The notes beneath the pieces are model-generated. The model was not told the origin of the DNA. It saw nothing but the letters and a program-made list of their open reading frames with translations, and did not search any database. Both the position numbers and the translations under genes were made by a program. Shown piece after piece: positions 1 through 6,436 of a stretch of DNA of 10,432 nt. Origin of the DNA: Streptomyces albus subsp. albus (lineage in GTDB: Bacteria > Actinomycetota > Actinomycetes > Streptomycetales > Streptomycetaceae); contig NZ_JOID01000059.1 of NCBI RefSeq assembly GCF_000719865.1, positions 1 through 10,432 of the forward strand. Direction: 5' to 3'. Position 1 is the stretch's first letter, and every line of letters starts with the position of its first letter.

Positions 1-51
1 ACGGACGGTAATACATCCAGGTCCACGGGCTGGAACCACCCGAACGAGTGA
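1..51 (+). CDS. possible 3' end of an upstream gene
   Basis: Frame 1 is open from the first base to a TGA at 49-51 and reads TDGNTSRSTGWNHPNE, a composition (Asn, Trp, Ser, Thr) unlike the Ala/Pro/Arg-rich translations that follow. This may be the C-terminus of a gene entering the window from the left. Only 16 residues are visible and I do not recognise the family, so it could equally be non-coding. Confidence 0.2.
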   Translation, partial: TDGNTSRSTGWNHPNE

Positions 52-330
52 CCGAAACCGGACCCGGGAACTCCACCCCCGACCCACACCACACACCCCA
101 GCACCACCCCTGGGCACCGCTGCCGGCGGTAGCCCGCCACGACGACCCGAAGGCCGGACAGCACCGGGGGCGTGTGCCCCCGAAACCGCCCACCGAGACA
201 AGCCCCACCCGCGACCGGCCCGCCAACCGCAAGAGCCCGGCCGCCGGGAAAGCCCTTCGCCCCAACCCCGTCCACAGGGCCCCGGCACCCCCCACACCTC
301 CAGCCAGCCTCAGCGGCAGGGGCACGAGCA

Positions 331-365
<35 letters not shown>

Positions 366-662
366 GCGAGCAGAGGCAGAGGCAGCGGCAGCGGCAGGGA
401 CAGGAGCGCAGGGGCAGGGGCAAGGGCAAGGGCAGCGGCAGCCGACACACTGGCAGCAGCCGACGACAGCCGCCCACGACCGCCACCACCGACAGCCCGC
501 CACGACGGCGGGACAGCCGAAGAGATCAGACGCGCGTGTGCTTCCGCGCACCCCCACCGGCACCAGCCACGCCATCGCGTTTCGAACCGACCCCGGCGGC
601 ATAAGGCCCCGGATAGACGACCGACCACGGGCCCGCCCTCGGCACGGATGCCCGAACCCACC

Positions 663-871
663 AGAGCCCCAGAGCCCCGGAGCGCCAGAACGCCAGAACG
701 CCAGAGCGCCGGAGCGCCAGAACGCCAGAGCGCGCCAGAACGCCAGAGCGCCGGAGTGCCGGAGCGCCGGACCCCGGAGCCCCAGAGCGCCGGAGCGCCG
801 GAGCCCCAGAGTGCCGGAGCCCCGGAGCCCCGGAGCCCCAGAGCGCCGGAGCCCCAGAGCCCCGGAGCCCG
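663..871 (+). repeat. 8-base minisatellite, about 26 copies
   Basis: The interval parses completely into tandem units with consensus RGARYSCC; common versions are GGAGCCCC, GGAGCGCC, AGAGCGCC and AGAACGCC. I count 26 units. All are 8 bases long except one of 10 (727-736) and one of 7 (769-775). Variation sits at fixed positions of the unit: purine at 1, purine at 4, pyrimidine at 5 and G/C at 6. Because 8 is not a multiple of three, each unit shifts the frame, so the repeat is not under protein-coding selection. Confidence 0.9.
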
Positions 872-1212
872 GCCAACCAGCCGCGCCTTCGGTAGCCATC
901 ACCACCGCCCAGCGGCTCTCACCCGCTTGCCGCCAGGCCCCCGCTCCACCGCGAGCGATCACGCCCCACCCGGACCCAAAGCGTCGTGTCGGCGCCCTGG
1001 CGACCGGCCGGCTTCGGGTGGCTTGCCGCCAGCTGGTGACGCAGCCGAGGTGTCGGAATCCCGAGGACACAACCCGTAGCGGCCCCGTCCCGCCCTGCCC
1101 GGCGTTCGCTCCCGCCTCGCCATGGGCTCATCGTGAGCCGCCGTATCAACGAGATCGTCACGGATCACGAACCGGAGCGCCCGCGGCCTGATCCCCTCGA
1201 CCACGTCATGAA

Positions 1213-1241
1213 ACAAGCCCCATCCCGTCGGGGCGTCTTGT
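1213..1241. other. candidate stem-loop upstream of the SepF-like gene
   Basis: ACAA-GCCCC (1213-1221) can pair with GGGGC (1230-1234) and TTGT (1238-1241). The loop is 8 bases and GTC is bulged on the right arm. There is no T-tract after it. It lies about 105 bases before the SepF-like start and could be a terminator for something upstream or a leader structure. Its role is unknown. Confidence 0.3.
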
Positions 1242-1346
1242 GTGGCTTCGCCCCGGGTGTCAGTGGTTCTCAGTACTGTCGTCGCATGTGTATTTCCCGG
1301 CTCCGGGGCAAGAACGATGCCTACGAGCCCACCACTAGGAGGTCAG

Positions 1347-1742
1347 GTGAACGGCCGCTACGACGTCACTGATCAGCAGTGGGAAGGACTCGCCGAGGTC
1401 GTCCCGCTGCGCGGCGACACCGCATGGCCGTCCTGGCCGGGCCACCCGGCGCTGCCGGGCGAGGAGGAACGGGTGGAGGACACCCGCCGGTTCGTGGTGC
1501 TGAGGGTGCAGGTCTTCGCCGACGCGCGCGATGTCGCGGAGCATCTCATGGGCCGCACCCCGGTGTTGCTGGACCTCACCGGCGCCGACGCGGATGTCGC
1601 CAAGCGCATCCTCGACTTCTCCAGCGGGGTCGTCTTCGGCCTCGGCGCGGGGATGCACCGGGTCGACCGTGACGTCTTCCTGCTGACCCCGGCGGGCACG
1701 GAGGTCGCCGAGCCCCGGCTCGGCGCGGGCGTCCGGCAGTAA
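1347..1742 (+). CDS. SepF-family cell division protein paralogue (SepF-like)
   Basis: This 131-residue protein belongs to the SepF family, cytoplasmic partners of FtsZ in Gram-positive division. The SepF core spans about residues 47-116: RRFVVLRVQVFADAR, then TPVLLDLT, then KRILDFSSGVVFGL and VFLLTP, in the family's usual order. The GTG start at 1347 is chosen because a perfect AGGAGG (1337-1342) lies four bases upstream and the protein then begins MNGRYDV. The N-terminus is short and does not resemble the usual amphipathic membrane-targeting helix of canonical SepF. Neither ftsZ nor other dcw-cluster genes are nearby, so this is most likely one of the extra SepF-like proteins that Streptomyces carries (the SflA/SflB type of S. 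coelicolor) rather than the essential copy. Family assignment is firm; which paralogue it is remains inference. Confidence 0.88.
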   Translation: MNGRYDVTDQQWEGLAEVVPLRGDTAWPSWPGHPALPGEEERVEDTRRFVVLRVQVFADARDVAEHLMGRTPVLLDLTGADADVAKRILDFSSGVVFGLGAGMHRVDRDVFLLTPAGTEVAEPRLGAGVRQ

Positions 1743-1874
1743 CTGCGTTCGGGGCGGCGGGAGTTCGGTTTTTGAGCCCGTCCGGCCCGGCTGGTTCCGC
1801 CCGGCGGTGCCTCCGCGTACCCCGATCGTAGGAAGATCCGGAGGATGTAACGGTTCGCCTCCCTCCGGGCGGCT

Positions 1875-1880
1875 TACGGT
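1875..1880 (+). promoter_or_regulatory. candidate -10 box for a leaderless ATPase transcript
   Basis: TACGGT fits the actinobacterial TANNNT -10 pattern and ends six bases before the ATG at 1887, which places transcription start at or next to the start codon. No Shine-Dalgarno sequence precedes that ATG, consistent with a leaderless mRNA. No good -35 hexamer is visible. Confidence 0.4.
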
Positions 1881-1886
1881 CCCGCC

Positions 1887-3383
1887 ATGGACCTCGCCCT
1901 GCCCATTCCGCCCGCCCCCGTACGTCCCGTCCTCACCGAACTCCGCCTGCCCGCCTATAAATCGCACCGCGGCACCGTCGTCCCGCTCGCGCCGCTGACT
2001 TTCCTCGCCGGCCCGAGCGGGAGCGGCAAATCGTCCGCCCTGGAGGCCCTGGCGGCGCTGGCGCGGCTGGGTGCGGGCGCCCCGCTCGGTGAGGTGTTCC
2101 CCGATCCGGCCGCCTGCGTGCCGGAACGGGCGGCTGCGGCCGGCGGCCGGCAGGGGCGCGGTTTCCGGATCGGCTGCACGGTCGACGGCCCCGCCGGCCC
2201 CGTCCGCCTCGATGTCGCCCTCCGCACCGAGCCCGAACTCCGTTTCATCGGCGAGCGCTTGACGGCCGGTGGCCGGATCCTGCTGTCCACCGCCCTCCGC
2301 GACCCCCGGCGCCGCTCCGTTCAGGCGGAGTGGCACACCGCCGGTTCGGCCCGGGTGACCCGGGCGCCGCTGCCCGACGACCGGCTCGGCACGGCGCTGC
2401 TGCCGCTCCGCGTCGCGGGGACGACGGAGGGCCAGCGGCAGGTGCTGGCCGCCGCCGAGCAGGTCGTGGTCGCCCTGCGCTCCTCCTTCGCGTGCGATCC
2501 GCGCCCGGACCGGATGCGGTCCCCGGTCGCCGTCGGCGAGGGCCGGCTGTGGGGCGGCTGCGGGAATCTCGCCGAGGTGCTGCGGCGCACCCGCGGCGAG
2601 TGCGGGACCCGGCACGGCGCCCTCGTCGCGGCCTCCCGCACGGGCTGCGCCGGTGCCGTCGAGGACCTGGCGGTGGAGGAACTCGCCGACGGCACGGTAC
2701 GAGCGGTGCTGCGGCGCGGCGCGCAGGCCGCCACCCCCGTGGAGCGGCTCGGCGACGGCGAGTTGCGTTACCTGGCCTTGGCGCTGGTGCTGCTGACCGG
2801 GCCGGGGGTGCTGGACGTGGACCCGGTCGCGGAGGTGCTGTCGGCCCGCCAGGTGCTCACCGTGCTGGCGGACGACTTCGACCGCAGCCTGGACCGGCGG
2901 CAGACGGCGGAACTGCTGGCGCTGGCGGCACGGATGACCCGGCGCGGGCACATCCGGCTGCTGGGCACGCTGCGGGACGGGGCACCGGTGCCCGGAGTGC
3001 CCGGAGTGGACGGCGTGGACGCGCTGGACGCCGTGGGGGGTGCGGGCGGCGGGCCGGTCGGGGTGGGTGCGGGTGGTGCGCGGTACGCGCGGGGCGTAAG
3101 CGGCGTGAGCGGCGGCGTCAACGGTCCGCATGGCCGGAACGGCGCGAACGGCCGCAATGGCGCGAACGGTGCCGGAGGTGCGGACGCCGTGGACAGCGCG
3201 GACGGCGCGGACGACGCGAGTGGTGCCCCGTGGCGCGGTGCCGTCAGCGGGCCCGACGGCGGCACTGGCGGCGGCACCGGCGGCGGCACCGGTGGCAGCC
3301 CGGGCGGCGCCGGGGGAGCGGGCGGGGTGCGGGTGGTACATCTGGGGGGTGACCGAGATTCCCGGGGCCGAGACCGGCCGTGA
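1887..3383 (+). CDS. ABC/SMC-type P-loop ATPase with Gly-rich tail
   Basis: This 498-residue protein has a P-loop ATPase domain of the RecF/SMC/AAA15-like type. A Walker A motif GPSGSGKS is at residues 42-49, early in the chain as in ABC-type ATPases. A signature-like segment LGDGELRYLALALVLL starts near residue 288. The Walker B and D-loop equivalent, VLADDFDRSLD, is at 326-336, followed by a possible H-loop strand around GHIRLLGTLRD. No membrane segments or nuclease domain are visible. From about residue 370 the chain becomes a Gly/Ala/Asn/Asp-rich tail of about 130 residues with NGANG and GGTG repeats, probably disordered. Its last 35 bases overlap the MazG-type gene, implying translational coupling. 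The fourth Walker B position is Asp rather than the usual Glu, so hydrolysis could be slow. The function is unknown; the family call is firm at the superfamily level only. Confidence 0.8.
   Translation: MDLALPIPPAPVRPVLTELRLPAYKSHRGTVVPLAPLTFLAGPSGSGKSSALEALAALARLGAGAPLGEVFPDPAACVPERAAAAGGRQGRGFRIGCTVDGPAGPVRLDVALRTEPELRFIGERLTAGGRILLSTALRDPRRRSVQAEWHTAGSARVTRAPLPDDRLGTALLPLRVAGTTEGQRQVLAAAEQVVVALRSSFACDPRPDRMRSPVAVGEGRLWGGCGNLAEVLRRTRGECGTRHGALVAASRTGCAGAVEDLAVEELADGTVRAVLRRGAQAATPVERLGDGELRYLALALVLLTGPGVLDVDPVAEVLSARQVLTVLADDFDRSLDRRQTAELLALAARMTRRGHIRLLGTLRDGAPVPGVPGVDGVDALDAVGGAGGGPVGVGAGGARYARGVSGVSGGVNGPHGRNGANGRNGANGAGGADAVDSADGADDASGAPWRGAVSGPDGGTGGGTGGGTGGSPGGAGGAGGVRVVHLGGDRDSRGRDRP
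3259..3296 (+). repeat. 12-base Gly-Thr repeat in the ATPase tail
   Basis: About three copies of a 12-base unit of the form GGCGGCACCGGC encode GGTG-type repeats in the C-terminal tail of the ATPase. The unit preserves the reading frame. It resembles slippage-generated expansions elsewhere in the window. Confidence 0.7.
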
Positions 3384-3783
3384 ACTGCCCGCGCTGCGGC
3401 GCCGGCTCGCCGCCTTCGCGGCGGCGCGCGACTGGCAGCCGTACCACACGCCGAAGAACCTGGCGGCGGCGCTGAGCGTCGAGGCGGCGGAGCTGCTGGA
3501 GATCTTCCAGTGGCTCACGCCCGAGGAGTCGGCGCGGGTGATGTCCGACCCGGAGCGGGCGCACCGGGTGGAGGACGAGGTGGCCGACGTCCTGGCGTAT
3601 CTGCTGCAGTTCTGCGAGGTGCTGGACATCGACCCGGCCGCGGCCCTGGCGGCCAAGATCGACCGCAATGAGCGGCGTTTCCCGGTGCCTGAGGGGCCCG
3701 GGCGGCGGGCGCGGTCCAGGGGGTCGGCGGGGCCGTCCAGGGATGAATCGAAGGACCGCACCCTTGATCGCAACTCTCCGTGA
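3349..3783 (+). CDS. MazG-type nucleotide pyrophosphohydrolase
   Basis: This 144-residue all-alpha protein fits the MazG-like / RS21-C6 (DCTPP1) family, which cleaves (d)NTPs to monophosphate and pyrophosphate for pool sanitation. The diagnostic pieces are W29..YHTPKNLAAALSVEAAELLEIFQW (residues 29 and 32-55), with metal-binding Glu45 and Glu48, and DEVADVLAYLL with Glu77 and Asp80; together they form the ExxE...ExxD magnesium site. KIDRNERRFP closes the core. The length matches single-domain MazG proteins. GTG at 3349 is the only plausible start close to the conserved core; no well-spaced Shine-Dalgarno precedes it, so initiation may depend on ribosomes finishing the overlapping ATPase (35-base overlap). 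Residues after about 115 are a charged, low-complexity tail. The preferred nucleotide cannot be read from sequence; dCTP-like substrates are favoured by relatives. Confidence 0.88.
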   Translation: MTEIPGAETGRELPALRRRLAAFAAARDWQPYHTPKNLAAALSVEAAELLEIFQWLTPEESARVMSDPERAHRVEDEVADVLAYLLQFCEVLDIDPAAALAAKIDRNERRFPVPEGPGRRARSRGSAGPSRDESKDRTLDRNSP

Positions 3784-3809
3784 CGGAAGGCTAATCAACA
3801 AGGGAACTA

Positions 3810-3818
3810 TTGTCCACA
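3810..3818 (+). promoter_or_regulatory. perfect Streptomyces-type DnaA box
   Basis: TTGTCCACA matches the preferred DnaA box of Streptomyces exactly. It lies in the 119-base gap between the MazG-type gene and the next gene, about 85 bases before that gene's ATG, in locally AT-richer DNA. TATTGT (3808-3813), overlapping it, could be a -10 box. A lone box is more likely a regulatory or titration site than an origin. Confidence 0.5.
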
Positions 3819-3902
3819 GATTCCGAAAAACCCTGGTCTCCCGGCTGCTGGTCAGTCACTCTAGGTAGTGGCAGTGATCGCTCCAAGGAGGGAGGTGGAC
3901 CC

Positions 3903-4379
3903 ATGGACGCAGCTCGGCTGATCGAGGACACCCGGCACGGCCTCGCTCGGGCCCGGGCCCCGCAGGAGATCGTTGCCGAGGCATGGCAGGCGCAGGCGCT
4001 GGCGGAGGCCGTGGGAACCCATCTTCTGCTCTACGGTCCGCAGGAGTTCGAGACCGAGGCCCGGGGACTGAGCGAGGCGGGCGGACGGCTGCGCGGCTCC
4101 CTCCCGGAGGGGGCCCGGTGGACGGGCCGCGTACGGGCGGCCCGGCTGTCGGACGTCCACGACCAGCGGCGGGTGCTCATCGGGCTGGGAGCGCTCCTGG
4201 GAGAGGTGGGGATCGCCCTGGTGGGGGTGGCGTGCTCGGCGGAGGTGGAAAGTTTCTACTGGCAGTGCATGGAAGTGATCGACGCGGTGGACGAGTCGGG
4301 GGACCGGGTCGGCGGGCTGCTGCGGCAGTTGGAGGAGCTGGAGCAGCCGCGTTCCGACTCGGCGGCGTGGCCGTCGTGA
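3903..4379 (+). CDS. uncharacterised actinobacterial protein, probably DUF6099 family
   Basis: The 158-residue product starts at ATG 3903 behind a strong GGAGG (3891-3895, seven bases upstream) inside a longer AAGGAGGGAGG. It looks soluble and mostly helical. Segments that I recall as conserved in Streptomyces homologues are EIVAEAWQAQALAEA (22-36), RGLSEAGGR (54-62), LGALLGEVGIALVGVAC (95-111) and YWQCMEVIDAVDES (119-132). The Gly/Ala/Val-rich segment 94-111 is hydrophobic but contains a Glu and is not a convincing membrane helix. I assign DUF6099 from memory, with moderate confidence, and propose no function. A DnaA box sits in its upstream region. It stands alone and converges on the oxidoreductase gene. 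Confidence 0.75.
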   Translation: MDAARLIEDTRHGLARARAPQEIVAEAWQAQALAEAVGTHLLLYGPQEFETEARGLSEAGGRLRGSLPEGARWTGRVRAARLSDVHDQRRVLIGLGALLGEVGIALVGVACSAEVESFYWQCMEVIDAVDESGDRVGGLLRQLEELEQPRSDSAAWPS

Positions 4380-4448
4380 CGCGGCCGTCGTGACGTGGCA
4401 GCCCGCAACGGCAGTCCGCCACGGCAGTGCTAAACGGCCGTCGTGACG
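4369..4448 (+). repeat. GGCCGTCGTGACG repeats at the gene end
   Basis: Three perfect copies of GGCCGTCGTGACG lie at 4369-4381, 4383-4395 and 4436-4448, with a diverged copy just after. The first contains the stop codon of the DUF6099-like gene, so the repeat extends out of the coding region. Confidence 0.75.
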
Positions 4449-4705
4449 CGGCGCCGTCGTGAACGGCCGTTCCGCGAAGGCCGCCGGGCGGCTCGGCGAG
4501 GCGGTGTGACGGCTGCCCGCGCCCTCCCGTCCGGAGGACCGCTGTCCGTGCGAGCCGGGGAGGCGCCGTCCGACGGTGAAACGGCGGACGGCCGCGCTCC
4601 CGCGCCCGTACCGGGCTCGGCCCGGCCGTGGCTCGGCTCGGCTGCGGCCCAACCCGGCCGTGGCTCAGCCCGTCAAGCCCGCCCGTGGCCCGACTCGCCC
4701 TCAGG
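4380..4705. other. convergent intergenic region
   Basis: There are 326 bases between the ends of two convergent genes. The region contains short direct repeats of GGCCGTCGTGACG, a hairpin (4433-4471) and two copies of CCCGGCCGTGGCTC in 4620-4670. I see no gene here; open frames through it have no family features. Confidence 0.55.
4433..4471. terminator. candidate bidirectional terminator hairpin
   Basis: AACGGCCGT (4433-4441) is fully complementary to ACGGCCGTT (4463-4471), giving a 9-bp stem around a 21-base loop that contains a further 4-bp GACG/CGTC pairing. The right arm also lies inside the palindrome GAACGGCCGTTC (4461-4472). There is no T-tract, which is common for Streptomyces terminators. 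Its position between two convergent genes suits termination from both sides. Confidence 0.4.
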
Positions 4706-5629
4706 TCAGTCCAGTTGCGGCTTGACCTCGGTGGCGATCAGCTCCAGCTGGTCGAGGTCGGAGAGGTCCAGCAGCTGCAGGTAGACGCGCTCCGAACCGG
4801 CCTCCCGGTAGCGGCCGATCTTCTCGACGATCTCGGCCGGTGAACCGCACAGCCCGTTCTCCCGCAGCTCGTCCACCTCACGCCCGATGACCCCGGCCCG
4901 CCGGGCGACATCAGCGTCGCTCCGGCCCGCGCAGATCACCAGGGCGTTGGAGTAGACGAGTTCGGACGGATCACGCCCCGCCTCCTCGGCGGCGGCGCGG
5001 ACCCGGGCGAACTGCCGCTCGGTGTCCCCGGGCAGCGCGAACGGCACATTGAACTCGTCGGCGAAGCGCGCCGCGAGTGCCGGCGTCCGCTTGGCGCCCA
5101 GCCCGCCCACCAGCACCGGAACCTTCTCCTGGGCAGGCTTCGGCAGCGCGGGGGAGTCGGAGAGCTGATAGAAGCGGCCGTCGTAGTCGAAGCGCTCGCC
5201 GACCGGGGTGCGCCACAGGCCGGTGACGATCTCCAGCTGCTCCTCCAGCCGCGCCAGCTTCTCCTTGGGGAAGGGGATGCCGTACGCGGCGTGCTCCTCG
5301 GCGTACCAGCCGGCGCCCAGGCCGAGTTCCACCCGGCCACCGGACATCCGGTCCACCTGCGCGACCTGGATGGCGAGTACGCCGGGGAGCCGGAAGGTCC
5401 CCGCGGTCATCAGGGTGCCGAGGCGGATGCGCTCGGTCTCCCGGGCCAGCCCGGCCAGGGTGATCCAGGCGTCCGTCGGGCCGGGCAGACCGTCGACGTT
5501 CCCCATGTGCAGATAGTGGTCGGACCGGAAGAAGGCGCTGTAGCCCAGATCCTCGGCGGCCTTGGCCACGCGCAGAAGAGTGTCGTAGTCGGCGCCCTGC
5601 TGGGGCTCGGTGAAAACTCGGAGATCCAT
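4706..5629 (-). CDS. LLM-class F420-dependent oxidoreductase
   Basis: This 307-residue protein is a luciferase-like (bacterial luciferase superfamily) TIM-barrel oxidoreductase of the type that uses coenzyme F420. It begins MDLRVFTEPQQG, has FRSDHYLHMG (34-43), RETERIRLGTLMTAGTFR (63-80) and the superfamily hallmark VDRMSGGRVELGLGAGWY (92-109), then the usual C-terminal half with VPVLVGGLGAKR. The length is normal for the family. The start at 5629 is preferred because GGAG lies four bases upstream; an ATG three codons earlier (5638) would add MES but has a poor ribosome-binding site. The substrate is not predictable. It is transcribed away from the MerR-family operon, with about 350 bases between the two starts, and converges on the DUF6099-like gene. 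Confidence 0.9.
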   Translation of the reverse strand: MDLRVFTEPQQGADYDTLLRVAKAAEDLGYSAFFRSDHYLHMGNVDGLPGPTDAWITLAGLARETERIRLGTLMTAGTFRLPGVLAIQVAQVDRMSGGRVELGLGAGWYAEEHAAYGIPFPKEKLARLEEQLEIVTGLWRTPVGERFDYDGRFYQLSDSPALPKPAQEKVPVLVGGLGAKRTPALAARFADEFNVPFALPGDTERQFARVRAAAEEAGRDPSELVYSNALVICAGRSDADVARRAGVIGREVDELRENGLCGSPAEIVEKIGRYREAGSERVYLQLLDLSDLDQLELIATEVKPQLD

Positions 5630-5986
5630 GGACTCCATCTTGCCCGCGAAGTGTGGCGGAACCCGTCCGGGTACCGCCGACCGGGGCGTGTACCGGGAGG
5701 TGCCGGCGGGCGCTGCTCGCCACCCCGGTCCGCCGCCGGCTCCCGCCCGCCCGGCACGAAGCCCCCGCTCGACGCCTCGCCGCACCGGGCGGCCCGCGCG
5801 CCGCCGCGGCAGCCGCCGGAACCGCATAGCACACGCCCCGGGCCCGACGAGACGGGGTGCCGCTGGAGCCGTGACCTCCTCCGGACCCGTCCCGGCCCGC
5901 CGTGACGCGCTCGCGGACGACGTCCACTTGCACCCCGTACCCAGGTACAGGTTTACCGTCGGAGACGTCCCCGGACGGAGGACGTG
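5630..5986. other. divergent intergenic region
   Basis: There are 357 bases between the divergent oxidoreductase and MerR operon. The right end holds the MerR-type promoter (5928-5959). In 5640-5920 I see no gene and no convincing minus-strand promoter; the GC is extreme and the translations are Arg/Pro-rich. Confidence 0.5.
5928..5959 (+). promoter_or_regulatory. MerR-type promoter/operator
   Basis: TTGCAC (5928-5933) as -35 and TACCGT (5954-5959) as -10 are separated by 20 bases, longer than the usual 17-18 but typical of promoters that MerR-family activators untwist. Inside the spacer is the dyad CCCGTAC-CCAG-GTACAGG (5934-5951), with six of seven pairs matching. It closely resembles the CCGTAC-N4-GTACGG operator of the mercury-resistance promoter. 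It lies 28 bases before the first gene of an operon that encodes a MerR-family protein, so autoregulation is the natural inference. Confidence 0.65.
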
Positions 5987-6436
5987 ATGACGGGAGTGAG
6001 CACGATGACCGATCCCGACTGGGTGCCGCGGTCCTGCACCCTTCCCCGCGCGGAACAGCCCTTGCGGATGGCGGAATGGGACGGGCTGTTCGCTGAACGG
6101 CTGAGGAAGGTCTCCCGGCCCGGGCCGCTGCTGCTGCGTCTGGAACTGGGCGGCGACACCGGGCTCGAGGGACGGGTCCGGGATCTGGCGGACCAGGAGA
6201 GCGGCTGCTGCTCGTTCTTCACCTTCACGGTCACCGTCACCTCCGGCGACACCTCCGACGACACCTCCGACGTCACCTCCGACGTCACCTCCGACGTCAC
6301 CTCCGACGTCACCTCCGACGTCACCTCCGGCGCCGGTGTCCTGTGGTTGGACATAGCGGTGGACGCAACGCACGCGCCGGTCCTGCGGGCCCTCGCGGCC
6401 CGGGCGGGCGCCGCCGCTGAGGGAGCGCTGCGATGA
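5987..6436 (+). CDS. Cys-containing small protein upstream of a MerR regulator, with TSDV repeats
   Basis: This 149-residue protein has no family I can name. I recall similar proteins next to MerR-family regulators in actinobacteria. Features that look conserved are CTLPRAEQPLRMAEWDGLF (Cys17 onward) and ESGCCSFFTF with adjacent Cys74-Cys75, so a metal- or thiol-binding role is possible. Between CCSFFTF and a final strand VLWLDIAV lies a tetrapeptide repeat (TSGD, TSDD, then five TSDV, about residues 85-116), encoded by a 12-base tandem repeat. It probably expands a hairpin loop. ATG 5987 is chosen for the GGAGG at 5977-5981, five bases upstream; ATG 6005, with GGAG eight bases before it, is a real alternative. 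The stop overlaps the next gene as ATGA. The coding call rests on the conserved-looking flanks and on the frame-preserving repeat. Confidence 0.75.
   Translation: MTGVSTMTDPDWVPRSCTLPRAEQPLRMAEWDGLFAERLRKVSRPGPLLLRLELGGDTGLEGRVRDLADQESGCCSFFTFTVTVTSGDTSDDTSDVTSDVTSDVTSDVTSDVTSGAGVLWLDIAVDATHAPVLRALAARAGAAAEGALR
6238..6333 (+). repeat. 12-base coding tandem repeat, 8 units
   Basis: Eight consecutive 12-base units follow the pattern CACCTCCGACGT. The five units at 6262-6321 are identical, and the three outer ones differ by one to three bases. Each unit carries GACGTC or a near variant and encodes Thr-Ser-Asp-Val. Perfect central copies with diverged edges indicate recent expansion by slippage or recombination. 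Confidence 0.92.

Noticed and set aside
663..871. CRISPR-like array
   Set aside because: The units are 8 bases and directly contiguous, with no spacers and no cas genes nearby.
1831..1855. SigR/ECF-like promoter (GGAAG, 17 bases, GTT) before the ATPase
   Set aside because: The -35 differs from GGAAT and the spacer is shorter than the 18-19 expected; the leaderless -10 at 1875 is a simpler explanation.
1335..3773. 812-codon open frame on the minus strand
   Set aside because: It lies antisense to the SepF-like, ATPase and MazG-type genes, which have clear family motifs. It is a high-GC shadow with Arg/Ala/Gly-rich translation.
5630..6373. N-terminal extension of the F420 oxidoreductase up to 6373
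   Set aside because: The extension is antisense to the TSDV-repeat protein and crosses the MerR-type promoter; family homology begins at MDLRVF.
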